Shown here piece by piece: positions 48,916 through 63,700 of a stretch of DNA of 64,000 bases. Source of the stretch: Torymus aiolomorphi (taxonomy: Eukaryota; Arthropoda; Insecta; Hymenoptera; Torymidae). Numbering within the stretch: the stretch's first letter is position 1; the number at the start of each line of letters is the position of its first letter. Location: assembly GCA_036365515.1 (NCBI GenBank), contig CM070873.1:79336029-79400028 (forward strand), written 5' to 3'. A model generated the notes under the pieces. That model did not search any database. It saw only the letters and a list, made by a program, of their open reading frames with translations, and had not been told where the DNA came from. Both the position numbers and the translations under genes were made by a program.

Positions 48916-51900
48916 TTTTTGCTTATTGAGTAGTCAACACTCGTTCCTGAAAAAGTATGCTTTTATATCATAAGAGCTATTTTATAATAGAAGCTTTTAA
49001 TCAATTCGAGTTTCTGGCAACATTTCCATATTATGTGATCGGCGCAGTGATTTATGACGCGCAGAAAGTAAAATTAGCAAGGCTCTATTCGCCTTTTTAT
49101 AGCATAATATAAAAAGGTTTCCACAGCGCGCCCAGGCGACTTCCGAAATTACGGTTCTGGCTTTCTCACCATTTCACATAATTAAATTGTAAAACTCTCT
49201 CACACATACACACTCGCGTCCGAAAGAAAAAGAAAACCGTCCAGCAATCTCAATTCAATCCAGCTCTCAATCCCATAACCCGAAACTTCATTAAATCTTC
49301 GGCGAACTGTTCTGCAAGCCAAAGCACCTGAAATACAACCTGCCAGACCCGAGCGCGCAGCCTCTATACAGCTGCGCGAGAAGCCAAGCTCCGCTCGTAA
49401 TTCAAGCGAATTCGAAAAATTAAAAGAGCCTGCGAATCTCTCGAAGACAATACACAGGCCTACACCCGATATCCGCAATGCACCTAGACGCGCACACAGA
49501 GACGGCAAAGTTCGCGCGTGCGCGCGCACGCGGAACGCCTCGAGCCGCTTGCCTATTCGCGTAGTTTCAGCTGTCCCGCGGTGCGCGAGATATTATGCAA
49601 GTCCGCGCGTGGTGCTCCAGTTTCAAACAGCTCGCCATTCCGCGCGCGCGCGCCGGCTCACTTTCACTCATTCAGTCGCGCGCTCGCGCCGAACTCTTTT
49701 ACATGTGCGTGTACGTGTGCGCGCTCGCTCTCTCTCTCTCCTTCTCTCACTCGTGAGATAGTATATACGTCTGGCGGCACCAGCGCCGTTACTACTGGCC
49801 GCGCGCGCTGACTTTCACTTCTCCGCCACTGTGTATGTGTGTCTGTGTCGGTGTACAGAGAAAATGTGGCTGTGTGCGTACGAGCGCCTCGCCCGCCGAC
49901 AACTGCAAGGATTTTTCGCGGTTGTGTATGCACATGCACAGTGCAGAATATTATATATACACTTGTGGATGGGGGAATGTCTCTAGGATAAATTGATTTA
50001 GGAAAATTGTTCGAATACCGACGTGCGCGCGGTGTGATGATAAATCGGAAAATAGCGGCTGCGGTGGTGTACGATTATTGCGCCGTGTGTGTGTGTGTGT
50101 GTGTGTGTATGTAGGGGAGTGAGTGAGGTAGATGGCAGAGAAAGGGAGGGAAAAAGAGACGTTTTCGATTGATTTATTCGGATCTTACGTGGGAATTTTC
50201 AATGCAGTGGGAAAATGGATTTGTATGGTGAAAAACGATCGGGCGTTTGTATATACATCGATGTCGCTCGTGTTTATGATACTGAGATCTTATCCGCTAA
50301 AAATAACGTTGACACCCTGGCATTTTGAGGTAAACTGGTTATTTTAAAACGATTTCCGCAAACTCTTATGCCAAGTACGTTAAATATACGTGTGTTAATC
50401 CATGGGGATGTCTTTTCGTGATTCGATAATGGCTCTTCCTATACTTGCGTCATTGATGGTGATAAAATCTTTATATAGCAAAAATATTATCATAGCATAT
50501 ACATGTATGCATAATGTTTTTGAATATTTTTATCGATTTTTACCAGAATTTTTGTAGGTTTCTGAAAAGTATATATATACCAAACAACAAAAAATTTTTT
50601 TTGTTAATGTCTGACCACACAACGCCTTTAAAACTGTTCGTCTGGACCGCAGTAATTGAATATCGAAAAGGTAACAATGCGCACACCTTTTTACGGCGTT
50701 TCTTTGCCCAGCTAATGACGCCCGGAGAAAAATTCCAAGCTCGCCGCACCTCACACCACACGGCCGTAAAAAAGTGTGCAAGTATTATACGATAAAAAAG
50801 GGTAAAACAACCAAACGAAATTGAGCCAGTCGCGCGGGCATAAATAAGAGGATCGCGTGAAACCCATTGCCGTAAGAAAGAACAAAGACGGCGCTACTGC
50901 AGGCGAGAGGAAATAAATTACCTGCCCGGCATATCGGGAGGCGCCCGATGGGGATATGGCGCACGCGCGCTCGGCCAAAATAGAATAATAAAATCTTGAA
51001 ATTGCACGCCGAACGCGGCGAGTCGGCGCTCCGGTTGATTGAAAATCGGAATCGGCTTCATGCCGGCCGCTCCGATTATGTTTCCGCGCGCATTTACGCG
51101 CGAATTTTATTGTCTGCGGCCTGCGGTTAATAATACAATTACTTGGCGCCTTTATGTCCTGTGCCAATGACTCGTACTTTGCTATGCCGAGCTGCCTCGG
51201 CGCGCAATAAAGATTTTTCGAAAAGTAGGCTTGAAGTAACGTTCAATGCTGTCTGTTTTTATCCCTGGCAAAAGTTTCCTCTCCGAAGAAGTGATTTCAA
51301 AGTAGTCAAACTCTGTGATCGATGAATTTTTTTTTTACCGATAAAAATGTAAAACAGCGGCGACGCCGGCGATGGCGAACACGAGCTTTGGAAATCTCAA
51401 GGCCGTTCGGTGACGATTATCAAATTATGCACTGTCACGACTATATAGCTTCGTATTTCGAGCGTGATCGTTTGATCAAACACTCTCGATGTGAACCTCT
51501 GCGGTTTCCATTTCGAAATTTCTCCGTGTCTATATACGTGTTTATATCAATTGCAGCCTTCGAATACACTTTTTTTTCCTCACGCGCGCGCCGCCAGAAT
51601 AATGGCGTTTCCCAACGTTATTTGTATATCGCAATTGCTTTCGAGAAATTCCAATCAGGCTCCTTTGCATCATCGGCCATTTCGGCTATTGTCAAAACAT
51701 TGCCCACAGGAACGCGGCTACGCAATTTTTTTCATCAATATATGTGTAAGGATAAACAGCTAGCCCGCTAATTCATGCAAATGACATTTCCTCGAAGCAA
51801 CGCTTTGGATATATATGCGCATAGATTAATCGCGCAGATATTCTATTTGGAGAGAGAAAAAAAAAGTACAGTAGTTAGTCAGGAAACGTGCAAACGATCG

Positions 51901-52830
51901 CGAGAAATTTGTTTATGTAAAAGTTAAAAAAAAAAAACGTGGCGGGAACGAAAACAAACAGAGTCGGAATCCGCTCGCGCGCTTATCTAAATCTATCGGC
52001 TGGAAACGGGTTTGCGCTGCTACACTTTTTGCAAAAACCACCTGTTGCGCAAATAGGGGGGCAGTAGATTTTCTCCTCCGTCGGCACCCGCAAAAAAGCG
52101 CCCAAAAATTGTGACATCCGCAAAAAATTCCACACACACATGCGCGTGCGCACTGGTCTTCTATATCCCGTGACTCAATCTCTCTCTCTCTCAGGCGCGA
52201 GCCTAAAATGGATCACGCGCGTAATGCTCCAGAGGCGAGAGATAGACATCAATTAATTCCCAAAAGATCCAGCCGCCGTCAATTGCGCAGACCGCTCGCT
52301 AAAGAGATAGGTATCGGCTTTATCTTTCTCTCTTCCTTGCTATGGAAAGATCGGCAAGGTCGAGTGCCGGTGCAAAAATCGAAGATGCAAGAGGAGCGAA
52401 CGCGGGTTCAAGGCCGCGGACTTCCGCGGGGTATATATTATGAGACACGCCGCCGGCGGGAAGAGTCAACGAGTGTCAATGTCGAGCGTCGCCCTCGCAA
52501 GCCGGTCATCCTTCGCGTCGCTCGATCCCGGGAAACGTGAAAGTATCTCCCGCGCGCTGCGACACTTTCTGCGGGCGCATTGTCTCGACCGCGCGCCGAG
52601 CCGCGGGTTATTGCCAGCAGTTATGGCAGCGTTCTTGAAATTTATGGGGTTATTAATCGTAAATTGCAATGGTTTTTGCGCCGACCTGAAGGATACGGTA
52701 GTGGTATTATATCTCCTGTCATTACGTTCCGACTTTTGTGTCTTGTCATATTTCGTTGTTCTGATATTGTACTCGCAGTAATAAATAGAATCTTTCTCTA
52801 ACGATTATTATTTTTGGATGTTTGAAATAA
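48916..52830. other. non-coding stretch with CpG-rich islands
   Basis: The strongest island is 49140-50340: 49201-49260 has 25 A, 19 C, 9 T, 7 G, whereas 49831-49890 has 10 A, 10 C, 18 T, 22 G. Others are at about 50690-51180 and 51930-52660. A GT microsatellite lies at 50085-50109. The 149-codon frame at 51322-51771 and the 110-codon frame at 52208-52540 show no domain and are not called. Confidence 0.5.
50085..50109. repeat. (GT)n microsatellite
   Basis: Twelve uninterrupted GT dinucleotides in the G+T-rich half of a CpG-rich island. Confidence 0.9.
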
Positions 52831-55550
52831 CTGTGTGATATTGGGAAATCAATATCTATATACATACGATCAGTCATCGGAAAAGTTGATTTTTAATTCA
52901 ACTATAATAAATATTATCTATTGTAATAAGAATGTAAATTTCTTAGGAAATCATTGGGTATTACTATCTCGTTTATTAACATAGGTAGTTATAAGCGATC
53001 AAAGTTCATGTAAGAGCATGTTATATGTATATGCGTAACTATGTCGAAGATTTTTTTATACTAAAAGATAAAACTTAACGTATTCAAATCATTCACAAAA
53101 ATGTAAAAATTTCTTCATGTTTTTTTTGCAAAGAATTAGAATTATTTTTAAATATACTGTTACAAGTAATTTATCATGATTATTTCTTATATAAGTTTTT
53201 GGAATTTGTTGTAATGTTTTATAATTCATGATGCGAAATAGCATGGTCTTAGCAGAGGCAAAACGCGGTCGTAATTTATGACGTTTTAAAAGTATTTAAC
53301 AAGTACACCGATATATGTAATTTCAAGTCCTTCGAAGAAAATTCATGGGAGAATCAGAGGAATATTTGAAGTCAGCCTTCAAAGAACCTTTCACCGGGGA
53401 ATAAATTGTATGTTTGGAGTCGGTGCGAGGTCTTTTTTCAAGATTTATGTAATCAGAATTATTTCGCGAATGTACGCGTGTGTATATTTATCTACATTAC
53501 TATTACAACTGATATTCTTTAGTTTTTATACTTTTAATGTTTGAATTTGATGTTTACTTTGAAAGTATGTACAAACACATTTCCTATATTATTAGAACGT
53601 TGTAATGCACGTTTATTGATTAAAGTAAAATGATTATCTATATTTATCTTTATATCAAAAGGAAGTGTTATGTAAATAATGAAATTTTCAAGTCATTCTT
53701 TAAACGTTTATTACATTCATATTTTTCCAACAATCTGATAAACTATAATGTAAAATTCAATGCCAAAACTTTTTAAAGCATCTGATAATGTGTTTGTATT
53801 GGAAATAGTGTGGTAACGGTGTCATTGGAATAAATACGATTGACAATTTCTGAAATTGGTTACATAATCAATTTTATAGTCAAATTACATAGTTCACAGT
53901 TTATTGGTTACTCACATAATGTTTCTCACGTAATTATTAAATAATCTCAAGTCATATAAATATTCTATTTACTCAATCGATTACTTTGTAATAGTAAAGA
54001 TTAATTGAATTCCCTTTATATAAATTATCCAAACTTCGCACTTTTCTTCGATGTATCAGTTGCACTGATACTTTTCCCTATTTACCCGCTCTTATAATGG
54101 TAATGAATAGTCCCTGAAGCGAATTCACTCAAGTGAATTCACCCATTCAATCCGAGCCTATCTATTAATTCAGCAGATGGAAGGTGTCACGGCAATGACG
54201 TGCTCAACCGTAGGCGTGATTTCCTTGACATTAGCCTGACAAGCGGACGGACGCTCGTGCATTGCGTTATATACACTTGCAATAGTAAAAGTCTAAAAGT
54301 CCAAAGAAAGTTCTGACATTACTCGGGGCGAATTTGCATAGGAGGGATTGTGGCGTTTCTTACACCATCTCGCGTATAATTTAAACGGCTTATCGATTAT
54401 TTCGATCGTCTGACTCTGAGGCACGTCTATCCTCTCTTTCGATCACTCTGGAAAAGAAAATTTCTAATTGATGAGCAGTCGACAATGATGTAAGTGATTT
54501 TCCATTTGCGTGATCAGATAAGCAAGAGGTAATTTTCGATTCAGTGGCTCTTATTTATACGAGCCATACTAATTGATATTAAAATGCAAATATACAAGCC
54601 AACCTGTTATCTCGGAACAGTCGGACAGGGTTTCACGAATGCTTAATTTTTTGTCTGACACGCGCTCACGTGTGTGTTAACGAAATCGCCGCTGTTTCCT
54701 CTCCTATATGATAATATCTCGCTGTCGGTAAATAAACAATATTCGTAATAATGGGTTATCCGTTTTTACGAACCGTTAACAAGAATAGAGTAGCCGTCAA
54801 TTCCGCAGCAGTTGTAATTAAAAGCGGCCTGAAATTTCGACCGCACACGCGTTTTCGTGCCTGGTTTCCTATGCACGACTTGTGCCGCGTTCCTCATCCT
54901 TCCTCACTTTATGTAATAATACGTATACGTGGAATTTCTTTGCTAATATCCAGTTGGTAATGGATCAATTACCATTTTGCATAACTCGGGGCGATCGATC
55001 GTCCACTTTCGTTTCCCATTTTACATCTTTCCTGATTGACTTTTATAATTGACGATTGCCGTCGTAGCGGCGTCGCACGTCCACAGATTTTTCCGGCCGA
55101 TCGTTGGGTGTGGGGACGATACTTGATTCGTAATCCACGTTCTTGGAAACAAATTATTTTTGATGATTACCCTAAAACTTGTTTCTGCTGTTAGTGCATG
55201 TAAATATTTTTCTTCATCATCTGTAATAGTAATTTATTCTTAAAAATTGTACAATATAAGACTTTTTCATTTTTTCAAAAATATTTTTATGTGTATAAAT
55301 TCCGCAGTTATTTTTACTTGGCATTGCATATATGTTTAACGTTATGTAGGTCAGCAGACAAAAGTCTTTATACATCTACTTAAAAAAAAAAAAAAATTAC
55401 AGAGTATCTATGTTCTACATATCTATAGAAAATTTGTTTAATAACATTTTTGAGAATTTAAGACAAAGTTAAAGCTGACGAAATAATCATGATTGCCAAA
55501 AATTGAAAAGATTTACATTAAGAGACCCGTTATTCAATAATATATAAATA
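52831..55550. other. mostly AT-rich non-coding stretch
   Basis: No supported gene. 52830-54050 is AT-rich. 54100-55150 is mildly GC-richer, with a C-rich-to-G-rich change near 54250-54480. 55150-55550 is AT-rich. The 69-codon frame at 54751-54960 does not resemble a protein family I know. Confidence 0.5.
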
Positions 55551-57800
55551 AAGAGCGTTATAGCTCGCATGACATAAAATAGTATTTAATTAATTATTTT
55601 GTATCGGTAATGACGTCACACTTAATTATTCGAACTAGTAAATACATACTCATTGGCACTACAAGAATAATATTAACACGCTGTAAATTACTAAACAATA
55701 ACGCGCAAAGCAAAGCTCGATGCTCGAGCGAGCGACGAGCATATATTAAAAATGCACGCACCCCGCTATATCGCCACAACCTCGGCTCGCGCCTTGCCTA
55801 TGTACTGACAGACCGCGAGAACGCGGCTCGCAGCTGATTTACGAGCGAGCTCTTAAATCATAGAAGCGCGTTATTAAAGCGCTAAAACGTCAACTCGTCA
55901 AACGCCACGTTTTTCCCTTCCGCTCGTCTAAAAACGCCATAAAAGATCCACCTCGCGGGCTTTTATGCACGCGCCTAATTTACGTGTCGCATCTCCAGAT
56001 TCCCAAGTCGTCGCGCGCTGACGCAACTCCGCTGCATGTGCGTGCGATTTTTTTTCCACCGCGCCAATTCATTATTCCCGCCGCCTCCGCCTCCTCCCTC
56101 GTTACGCACATATGCCATCAATGGCAATTGTGCAAGTGTGTGTGCGTGTGCTCGATGCGCGCTCGCTGGGAAGAGCTCGTATTATATACATCTCGTTGTT
56201 ACGCTTGCGCGCGAGATTAGCGCTTTTATGCGCCTGCCCTCGTCGGCGAGTCTTCCGTGTTGATCGGATCGCGGCGCGCGGACGTCGTCGCGTTTTTTCA
56301 TCTCCGCACGCCCGGCGCTGTGGTAATTTAATTAGGAGCAGAGATAATGCCTTAATCGCTGCTTTAGAGGATTGTAGAGTACGCCGCGTTGAGAGCGTTT
56401 CCGGTTTTCGCGAAGAGTGAAGGTATACATAGCGGAGACACGTAAGAGTTGATGTAACGCGCGCAGAATTCGCGCTGCTCTAGTTTACACGCGGGCTTTG
56501 TGAATCGAAGGTGTACGTTACGTTTTTTTTTTTTCAGTTTGGATGTGGACTGAAAAGTAGGAATGGATCATTTGATTTTGAAAATGAATTTTTGAGCTAC
56601 GTAAAGATGAGCCAGTGGTAGTGATTACTACGATATACACGTAGAAAGTAAAAGTGATTATTGAAGGAGAGTACGTCGATTATAGACAAGGAATAATGAA
56701 AATGAAAGTTAAAGGCACCTTCGTCTATATATTTATCGACGACGAATGAACTATTAGGTTGCATTAAATATGATTTTTTTAAATATATTGCGAGCAGTCT
56801 TTTAAATGATTAAATCTAATTAAAAGAAAGATCATGACGTATACAAAATGTAGCATGTTCAAGATGATTTAAACTACTCCAGTTATACCAATTACAGTAT
56901 TATATGATAATGGAAATTAAATTTTATTGCGCTTTCACAATCGTTGAAATTTTTCTCGACGAGCGCGAAATTCACCTTTCATACAGATACTTTATGTATA
57001 ACCTCGGAAATCCATCACTTATAATTTGAAATATTAAAAAAGACAAATGTATTGTTGGTACGATGAAGAGCAAGCCGCTATACCATTCTTATATTATATA
57101 CAGTTACTCGGCTAACGTTCTCGTTACACCTATAACCGATTAGAGCACTCTTCCCACCGCGCGCGCCATTATTTTCACTTTCGTCGGCGGCGCAGCAGTT
57201 CTCTCCTAACCACACAAAATCATACACTGCGATAGACAAGAGAGTCGCTCATAAAAATAAATTATTCAATTAAAAATCGATAACAAAACCGCGCAGCACA
57301 CTTGCTCGCTCGCACTAATTAACCGTTTATTAGAAAGCGAATAAATCATCGAAGCGCGCGCGCGGCTAGTCGTGGTAACAGCCGCAACAACGCAACTTCC
57401 TCGTATAAGGGCGGCCCCCCAACGGTGACGATGATAACAATCCCCGCGCGGGCAGTTTTCGCGATACCGGCTCATTAGCTCGTTCGACACACTGCGTGAG
57501 AGAAAGAGAGGAATTTCACTGCAGCGTATAGCGTAATTGGAGTGCACGAGAGCGAGATTAGCCGGCTACGCCCCGAGATTCTGTGTACGCTGCCTCTCTG
57601 TACCTTAGACGAGCGCAGCGGGTCGCTGGAATTTGAAGCTATGCGCTGGCCTGGAAATTGCCTTTTAAGGGGGGAAGAATTCGGTCTGAATGAGATGTTA
57701 GGAAATTTCGTGAATTCGAAAACATTATTCCTAGTTTACAGAGGATTTCGGTTATTTTGATGAAATGGTTTTTAGAGAGATGAAAACTTTTCAAGGCGTT
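55551..57800. other. two CpG-rich islands, non-coding
   Basis: Island 55640-56680 is C-rich to about 56100, then G-rich. Island 57100-57780 is C-rich to about 57480, then G-rich. A CCGCCTCC-type tract occurs near 56080. No gene recognised. Confidence 0.5.
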
Positions 57801-59560
57801 TCATAGTAGAAATTTTACTAGAAAGCTGAGTAGGAATAGTTGAAAACTGCATCATTAGTTACTTCAAATTTTATATAGGGCATGAAATAATCTTTTCTAA
57901 AACAAAGATTTCCTGAAACTCTATTATTTTTTATTGATTTTATAGTAAGTTTTCATTATACATATTGAAGTAGATTGTACTCTTTACGTAAGATTTACAC
58001 GATTTATGGGCTTGAATTATTTACTTATCATAAGCATCAATCACGATAAATGTAAATATACATCACCGGTAAAAGTAAATACTATACAGCACCACTGTAC
58101 ATTACATAAACACGCAATAAACATCGAGAATTTTTAAACCGAAATAAAATGCATCGTTATACATTAACTTTTATTTCCCGAATGCTTACGCATCCATTGT
58201 GTTCCGGGGCAGAAACCGTTTGACTTCAATAAAAAAAAAATCGCGCACGTTGTTTCGCTTTACCCGAGTGCCCCCCATAATACTTATACGCCGCTCCTGT
58301 ACTGCGGCGTAAGTCGGCACATAATGCGCGACTGCTCCCGATCGGTATAATCTAAAGAAAAGAAACTGGTTGCGAGGCCTTTCTTTGGCATCTTGGAGGT
58401 ATTTACAGACCGTCGCGGCGCGGAATTATGTCATTTCGAATTTTTATTTTCTTTTCTCTTTCTCCGACCGCGTGTGTGCGCGCGCCACGATGCGTAAGTA
58501 AGCTTATTACAGGAGAAAAAAAAAAGATTCTAACCGAACCGGCGCGGAGCGGAATAAAAAAAAATTGGGCCGCGTATTAAGCAAGACGTAATCGCTCGCC
58601 GGAGAAATTTTTTAACTGGATCAATTTTATCGGCGTGTCTCTGCGACGCGGCGCGAAAATAAATTTGATTTACAGCTGTGGCGTCTCTTGTTTTAAATCA
58701 ATATTTCTCTCACGAAAACAAAATAAAGGCGACAAAAGATAAACACTGTTATGTAAGTGGGAATTAAAGGAGAGTATAATTTCGTCGAAACTCAATCTTG
58801 TCTGCCTTACTCTCATTTCTGAGTTGTTGGTGTTACATCCTCCTGGGATTTATGTCATTTTATTTTCGTCTGTATGAATAAAATAGTGCCACAAACGTTA
58901 TTGTCACATAAAAGAACAATTAGAGCACATCTATTCTAATCTTAAAATCCTAAAGTAGACGTGAAGGTTTCGCAACATTAAAGGAAAATCATTTTCAGCT
59001 TTCAAAGATTTTTTAGCAAATGTTCAATTACGATAATAATAATTAAAAAAGAAATGGTGAAGTCACTATGCATTACATTTGGATCTTAAAAACTTATATA
59101 ATCTTTTTTCAAAATGTGTAACATTTTTTTTCTTCTTTGTAAAACTTTTTGTTTGCAAGAGTTTATATCTCATTGAAAGAGTTTTTATTTATCTTTCTTC
59201 CACACAAGATTTTTGAGGTCAACTATGGCAACTGCGTAAAAGGAAATACTATTTTTAAAAATCGTATAAATTATAATATTTAAACGGTGAACAGTATCAA
59301 TATTTTATTACCAATGAATTTGAATCATTTTTTGTTATATGTAAATTATTTTAGTTATTGCGTGATAACTGGAGCAATTAGAAATGATAATATAAAAAAG
59401 TGACGAAACGTTTTTAATATACAATCAGACAATCTTGATTTCTCACTATATGTATAGCATGTAATTATTCTAAATACATTAAGAAATCTGTCATTCGTGA
59501 TCCAATAAAATGGTTATGTAAGGGTTTTTAAATTTAGACATGATATATGAAACTTGTTTC
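57801..59560. other. non-coding stretch
   Basis: AT-rich except for a CpG-rich patch at about 58190-58690. A TTATTACAGGAG acceptor-like motif near 58503-58514 has no associated open exon. No gene recognised. Confidence 0.5.
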
Positions 59561-60720
59561 TCTCTTTTACATACCGGAAACACGAACTCAAAATTAAGCA
59601 CCACAAAGACAGGCTGTTTATAGCTTCTATACACTTTAAAACAATCAATCCACTCACATTCATTTTTTTCATCAGGATAAATAAAATAATTTTAAAAAAT
59701 CAGACAGTTCACTGAAAATGTTAAAAAAACGATTAATCTCACTTATCACTTCGCCATCTCCCCTTCTATTCGCCTCAACCACCTAACGAAAGCAATAAAA
59801 ACTTCAAAGAAAACGCCATCCGACATCATAACTCGCTCGAAAGAACCATCCACAAATAGCATCACATGCGAAACGCGCCAAGCCATCCTGACACTCTGAA
59901 CAAAAGCAATTGCAATCCGCTCACAGCCCTCGACAGCTCTATGTATCCACAGGCGCCCGCGGAAAAATTCTCTCACAGCGAGCTCCTTTTAATCAAGGCA
60001 AAGCGAGAGAAAGATCGAAATAGAATAATTATACGTGCTGTAGCGGCGATTGTACACATTATAATGCCTCTGCGAAGGCGTGGCGATGTCGATGTCGAAA
60101 GCTTGCGCGCGACCTTCGCCTCGCGAAAAGGAGAAAAACGCGGACATCAGCGAAGCGTGAATATGTACGTGTACTATATAGATGGATGTGTGTATATAGA
60201 GTACAAGAGAAAGGGAAAGAGGGCGATATAATAATAAAAGGTCTTGTTGGCTTCGTGCGAACGCGCGCTTGCTCGGGATCCATGCCAAGAATCCACGCTG
60301 TATTAATGCCTTCGCAGCTCGAAATTGTTTCTAAACCGATCGATCGCAACTTAAGGAAATTCACGTGTGGACATGTGTGTGTGGCATATACGGCACTGTT
60401 GATAGCTTTACGGGAGGAGTCCAATCTCGTTGCGGCATATAATTACTGATTGTGTATACGTGCGCGCCGGTAATTGATTGCATTACGCTATTTTTACCGA
60501 GCTTTGCTTTGTTTTCACTCGCGCGTACACACGCTGTTTCCTGTCTTAATTACCTTCAACGGATTGTTTTCGCAAATCTTGTTCGAACAGATACTTTACC
60601 ACGAGTGTACACACAACCTTTCGTGCTGCTCCCGAACGTTCAAGGCGCAGCAGCTGTGAAAGACTTTATTGAAGCGCTGCTTTTTTCATTGTTTGTTTGT
60701 AATTAATAGTGTGGAAAATA
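59561..60720. other. CpG-rich island with extreme skew switch
   Basis: 59761-59820 has 24 A, 20 C, 11 T, 5 G; 60181-60240 has 27 A, 2 C, 12 T, 19 G. The C-to-G switch is near 60000. Open frames on both strands are compositional. No gene recognised. Confidence 0.55.
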
Positions 60721-63700
60721 CTCTTTTTATACATGTACAAAATTTAAGCCATTATGCATTAACGTAAAGCAAATAATATAAGTGAAATTGAGCGATTTCA
60801 CCTTATCACGAGGTATATCACATATTATATGCTTTATTATAAGCAGCGCGGTGCTCCCCCGTTGCGCGGGACAAGGCCGATCGTGCCGGGAGGTAATTAA
60901 AAATTTTTCAATATTTGATTACATTACGTTTTTTCCACGTGTTCTTCTTTTATTACTCTCGCACCTCTTACCTCACGGATTTAATTATTATCGTTGCAAT
61001 ACATCGTGACTATAGTAATTCCTAGGTCCTATTTAGACGCCATAATTGGCGCTAATTTTTTCGATATTGCGAGAACTTGTTTCTACTGAATGTAATATAG
61101 ACGTGTACGTGCATATGACGAAATGTGTTGTTTTTTTTTTCGTTCTTATGTTTCAAGTTGAATGCGTTGTGACATGATATGAGTCGTAAATGTGTAACGT
61201 TCACGTTTCTATAACGAATATACATGCATAAAACATAACAATGTTCTTTTCAACCATTCTTTGTTGAAAGTATTTAGCTAGGTTTATACTATACAGAAGG
61301 TGTCCTTCAAGTTTATTTTGTAAGTTTATTAATAATAAATTTAGAAACAAATACTACAAGCATATTCTTATAAAAGTTCACATGAAGAATAAGGTTAATT
61401 CGAAACCTTAATTAACTACTTTACATTGCTGTCTAGGTAACTTTATAAAATACATGTAAAGCTATCTGTAATAAATTTTCCCTTTTTCTCCATTGCGCGC
61501 CTTTCATAAACAAAAGCTGATTTAGAATTCCCAGAATCCATATTCACGAAGCTGGCGAGTAGTACGCGGTATAATTATCTCCGATTTAAATCAAGCTCCA
61601 CTGCAGTTATAATCTACAAGTCCGACGGCAGTAATTTGAGGTTAAAACGTTTAATACATATATCTTTCATAGGTTTACATGCTAATCAAAACCAGTTTCA
61701 ACACCGCGACTCTCCAAAAACTCTCTTTCCCAAATCTAAAAAAGCACCACGAAAACTAACGAGCGAAAGCAATTAATCAAGGAGTAAATCGCTAGGCCCG
61801 CTTTTATCCTAGACACTCCCTTCTCCATAACAACCCGGCGCGCGTTCTCCTCGCTCTCCGCTCCATATAAAGCCGCGTAATTCCACCTCCCGCGCAAAAA
61901 CAGCTCAATCGAGTAGCGCATCCAGCGGCCAAAGAAAATGAACGAGAAACGGAGTCGCGGCCGCCCTCTAATTACCCGCAGCCGCGCTTCGTATAAATAA
62001 ACCAGTACAGTATGTGAACGCGCAGTCCTTTCCCTTGCGCGCGCCTGATGAATATACGCGACACTAGCGCGCGATTTTCGCTCTCCCCCCCGGGCAAGGT
62101 CGACCGAAAATCCGGTTAGCCGTTGCGCAAGCGATTGCATTTTCTCGCTCGCTCGTGTTTGCGTAGAGGTACACAGGTATACATATGCGCGAGTTATATG
62201 TAAATTTTTATCGCGACTGAGGGATCGCCGTGCCGCGAGCGCACGCTACGGCCTCTTTCCCGTTTTTTCTAGCGCCTGCTTTTTTTTCGTTACTCGCTCG
62301 GCTAGCTCTTGTGAAGGAAACGCGGCGACCCAGGTAGTATGATACGCGTGTAGTACCGTGGAAAGAAGAGGGAGGGAAAGAGACAGTATGTTACTGTCAA
62401 AACTATTGCCCGAGTTGCGCAAGTGAGCCGCTGCGCGAATTACAGGTGTAGATGCCGTTTTTGGGTCTGTCACGTACGCATTTTTTTCCCCCTCGGGGGA
62501 GAAGCAAATTTACGGCATGGATACAGTAGCGTGCGTCACTGTGGGAGAGTTTGTGATTTTCTTATCAGTCGAGATTTTTGCATTTAAAAAAACTTTATTG
62601 AAATAACGAAAAGCAGCGTTTCAATGGTACCGTTTATTTCAACTTTTACGTAGGAAAAGTTATTTAAAATCATCATTAAAAAAGATAATACTTTACATTT
62701 AATAATTCAACATATTCAAACTTTTCGCATAGCCTTATTTTTATTATTTCATAGATACTCAACTATAACTTGTTTTCTAGTATGCCTCGTAAATCCTACG
62801 TAAGATTAATTATTATTCAATCAGTTTATAAAGAAATAGTTTAATAGCAAAAACTTACGTTATGTTATAACAACGTTAAGCATAAAAACCGGCAGTAGTT
62901 TTTAAAATAAAATTGAAAAACCCAACGAAAACAGCTGATTCATTAAAACCAGTTTTGGGAAACGGAACTCGTCAGTGCTCCCTCAGGTCGAACTGTGTGT
63001 TTTTGTGGGTGCACTCACTTTTTCACGTAACGTTCGCACACGCATACACAAACTTTTTCGTCCAAGTATACACGAGAGTCCGGCACTCGATTTATTTAAT
63101 TTTACGTAATAAAACGTTCAAGGCGTAACAATGAAACTGTCCGCATACGACTAACGATCGCGAGGATAAGCGCCTAATACACATAGAAAGTACCTTTTCC
63201 CATACTTAAGTTTTTTTTTTTATCAACGGGGCGTCACGTCGAAAGCGCTAAAAGCGCGAAGGTTAATCGATCCATTAATTCTCGTAATAACCCTTGTTAT
63301 ATGTTACCCAAGTGGTAAGAGCACCTTGCCCGAAAACTTTTACAACAGCATATAGGTAGCGTCACGCTATCACGTTTGAAATGAAAAAAAAAAGACATTG
63401 CCACCTGTTGCGTAAAGTGCAGTCGCGGAAACAATGCGCGGAGAAGTCGGAAGAAGGACGCGTGTTAAAAATTCGTATGGCTGTAGCGCATGAGCGTTTG
63501 ACTAATGGGGGAATATCGTCGAGCGAAGATAGGTTTGGAAACAGGTGAAATCGCTACTGGAATTGATGCCTTCTCGGATTATCGTGCATGTATCATCTTC
63601 ACTAGTCAAAACTATACTTGGATAACGAAGGTGAGATATGTGAAGGAATATATATTAAAGAATATCAACGAGCTGCAGACATGTAGATGCTCATTTTGAT

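Noticed and set aside
51322..51771. 149-codon plus-strand open frame
   Set aside because: No domain, starts in a T run, a second frame is also open over the same DNA, and amino-acid composition is like other fortuitous frames in the window.
52208..52540. ORF just after a CT-rich acceptor-like CTCTCAG
   Set aside because: The pyrimidine tract is a simple CT repeat; the protein is Arg-rich without a domain, and no matching donor was found.
61431..61446. Possible fourth recursive splice site (CTAG followed by GTAACT)
   Set aside because: Donor half departs from GTAAGT, acceptor is TAG, and the pyrimidine tract is weak; other AG/GT junctions such as 43089 also lack a tract.
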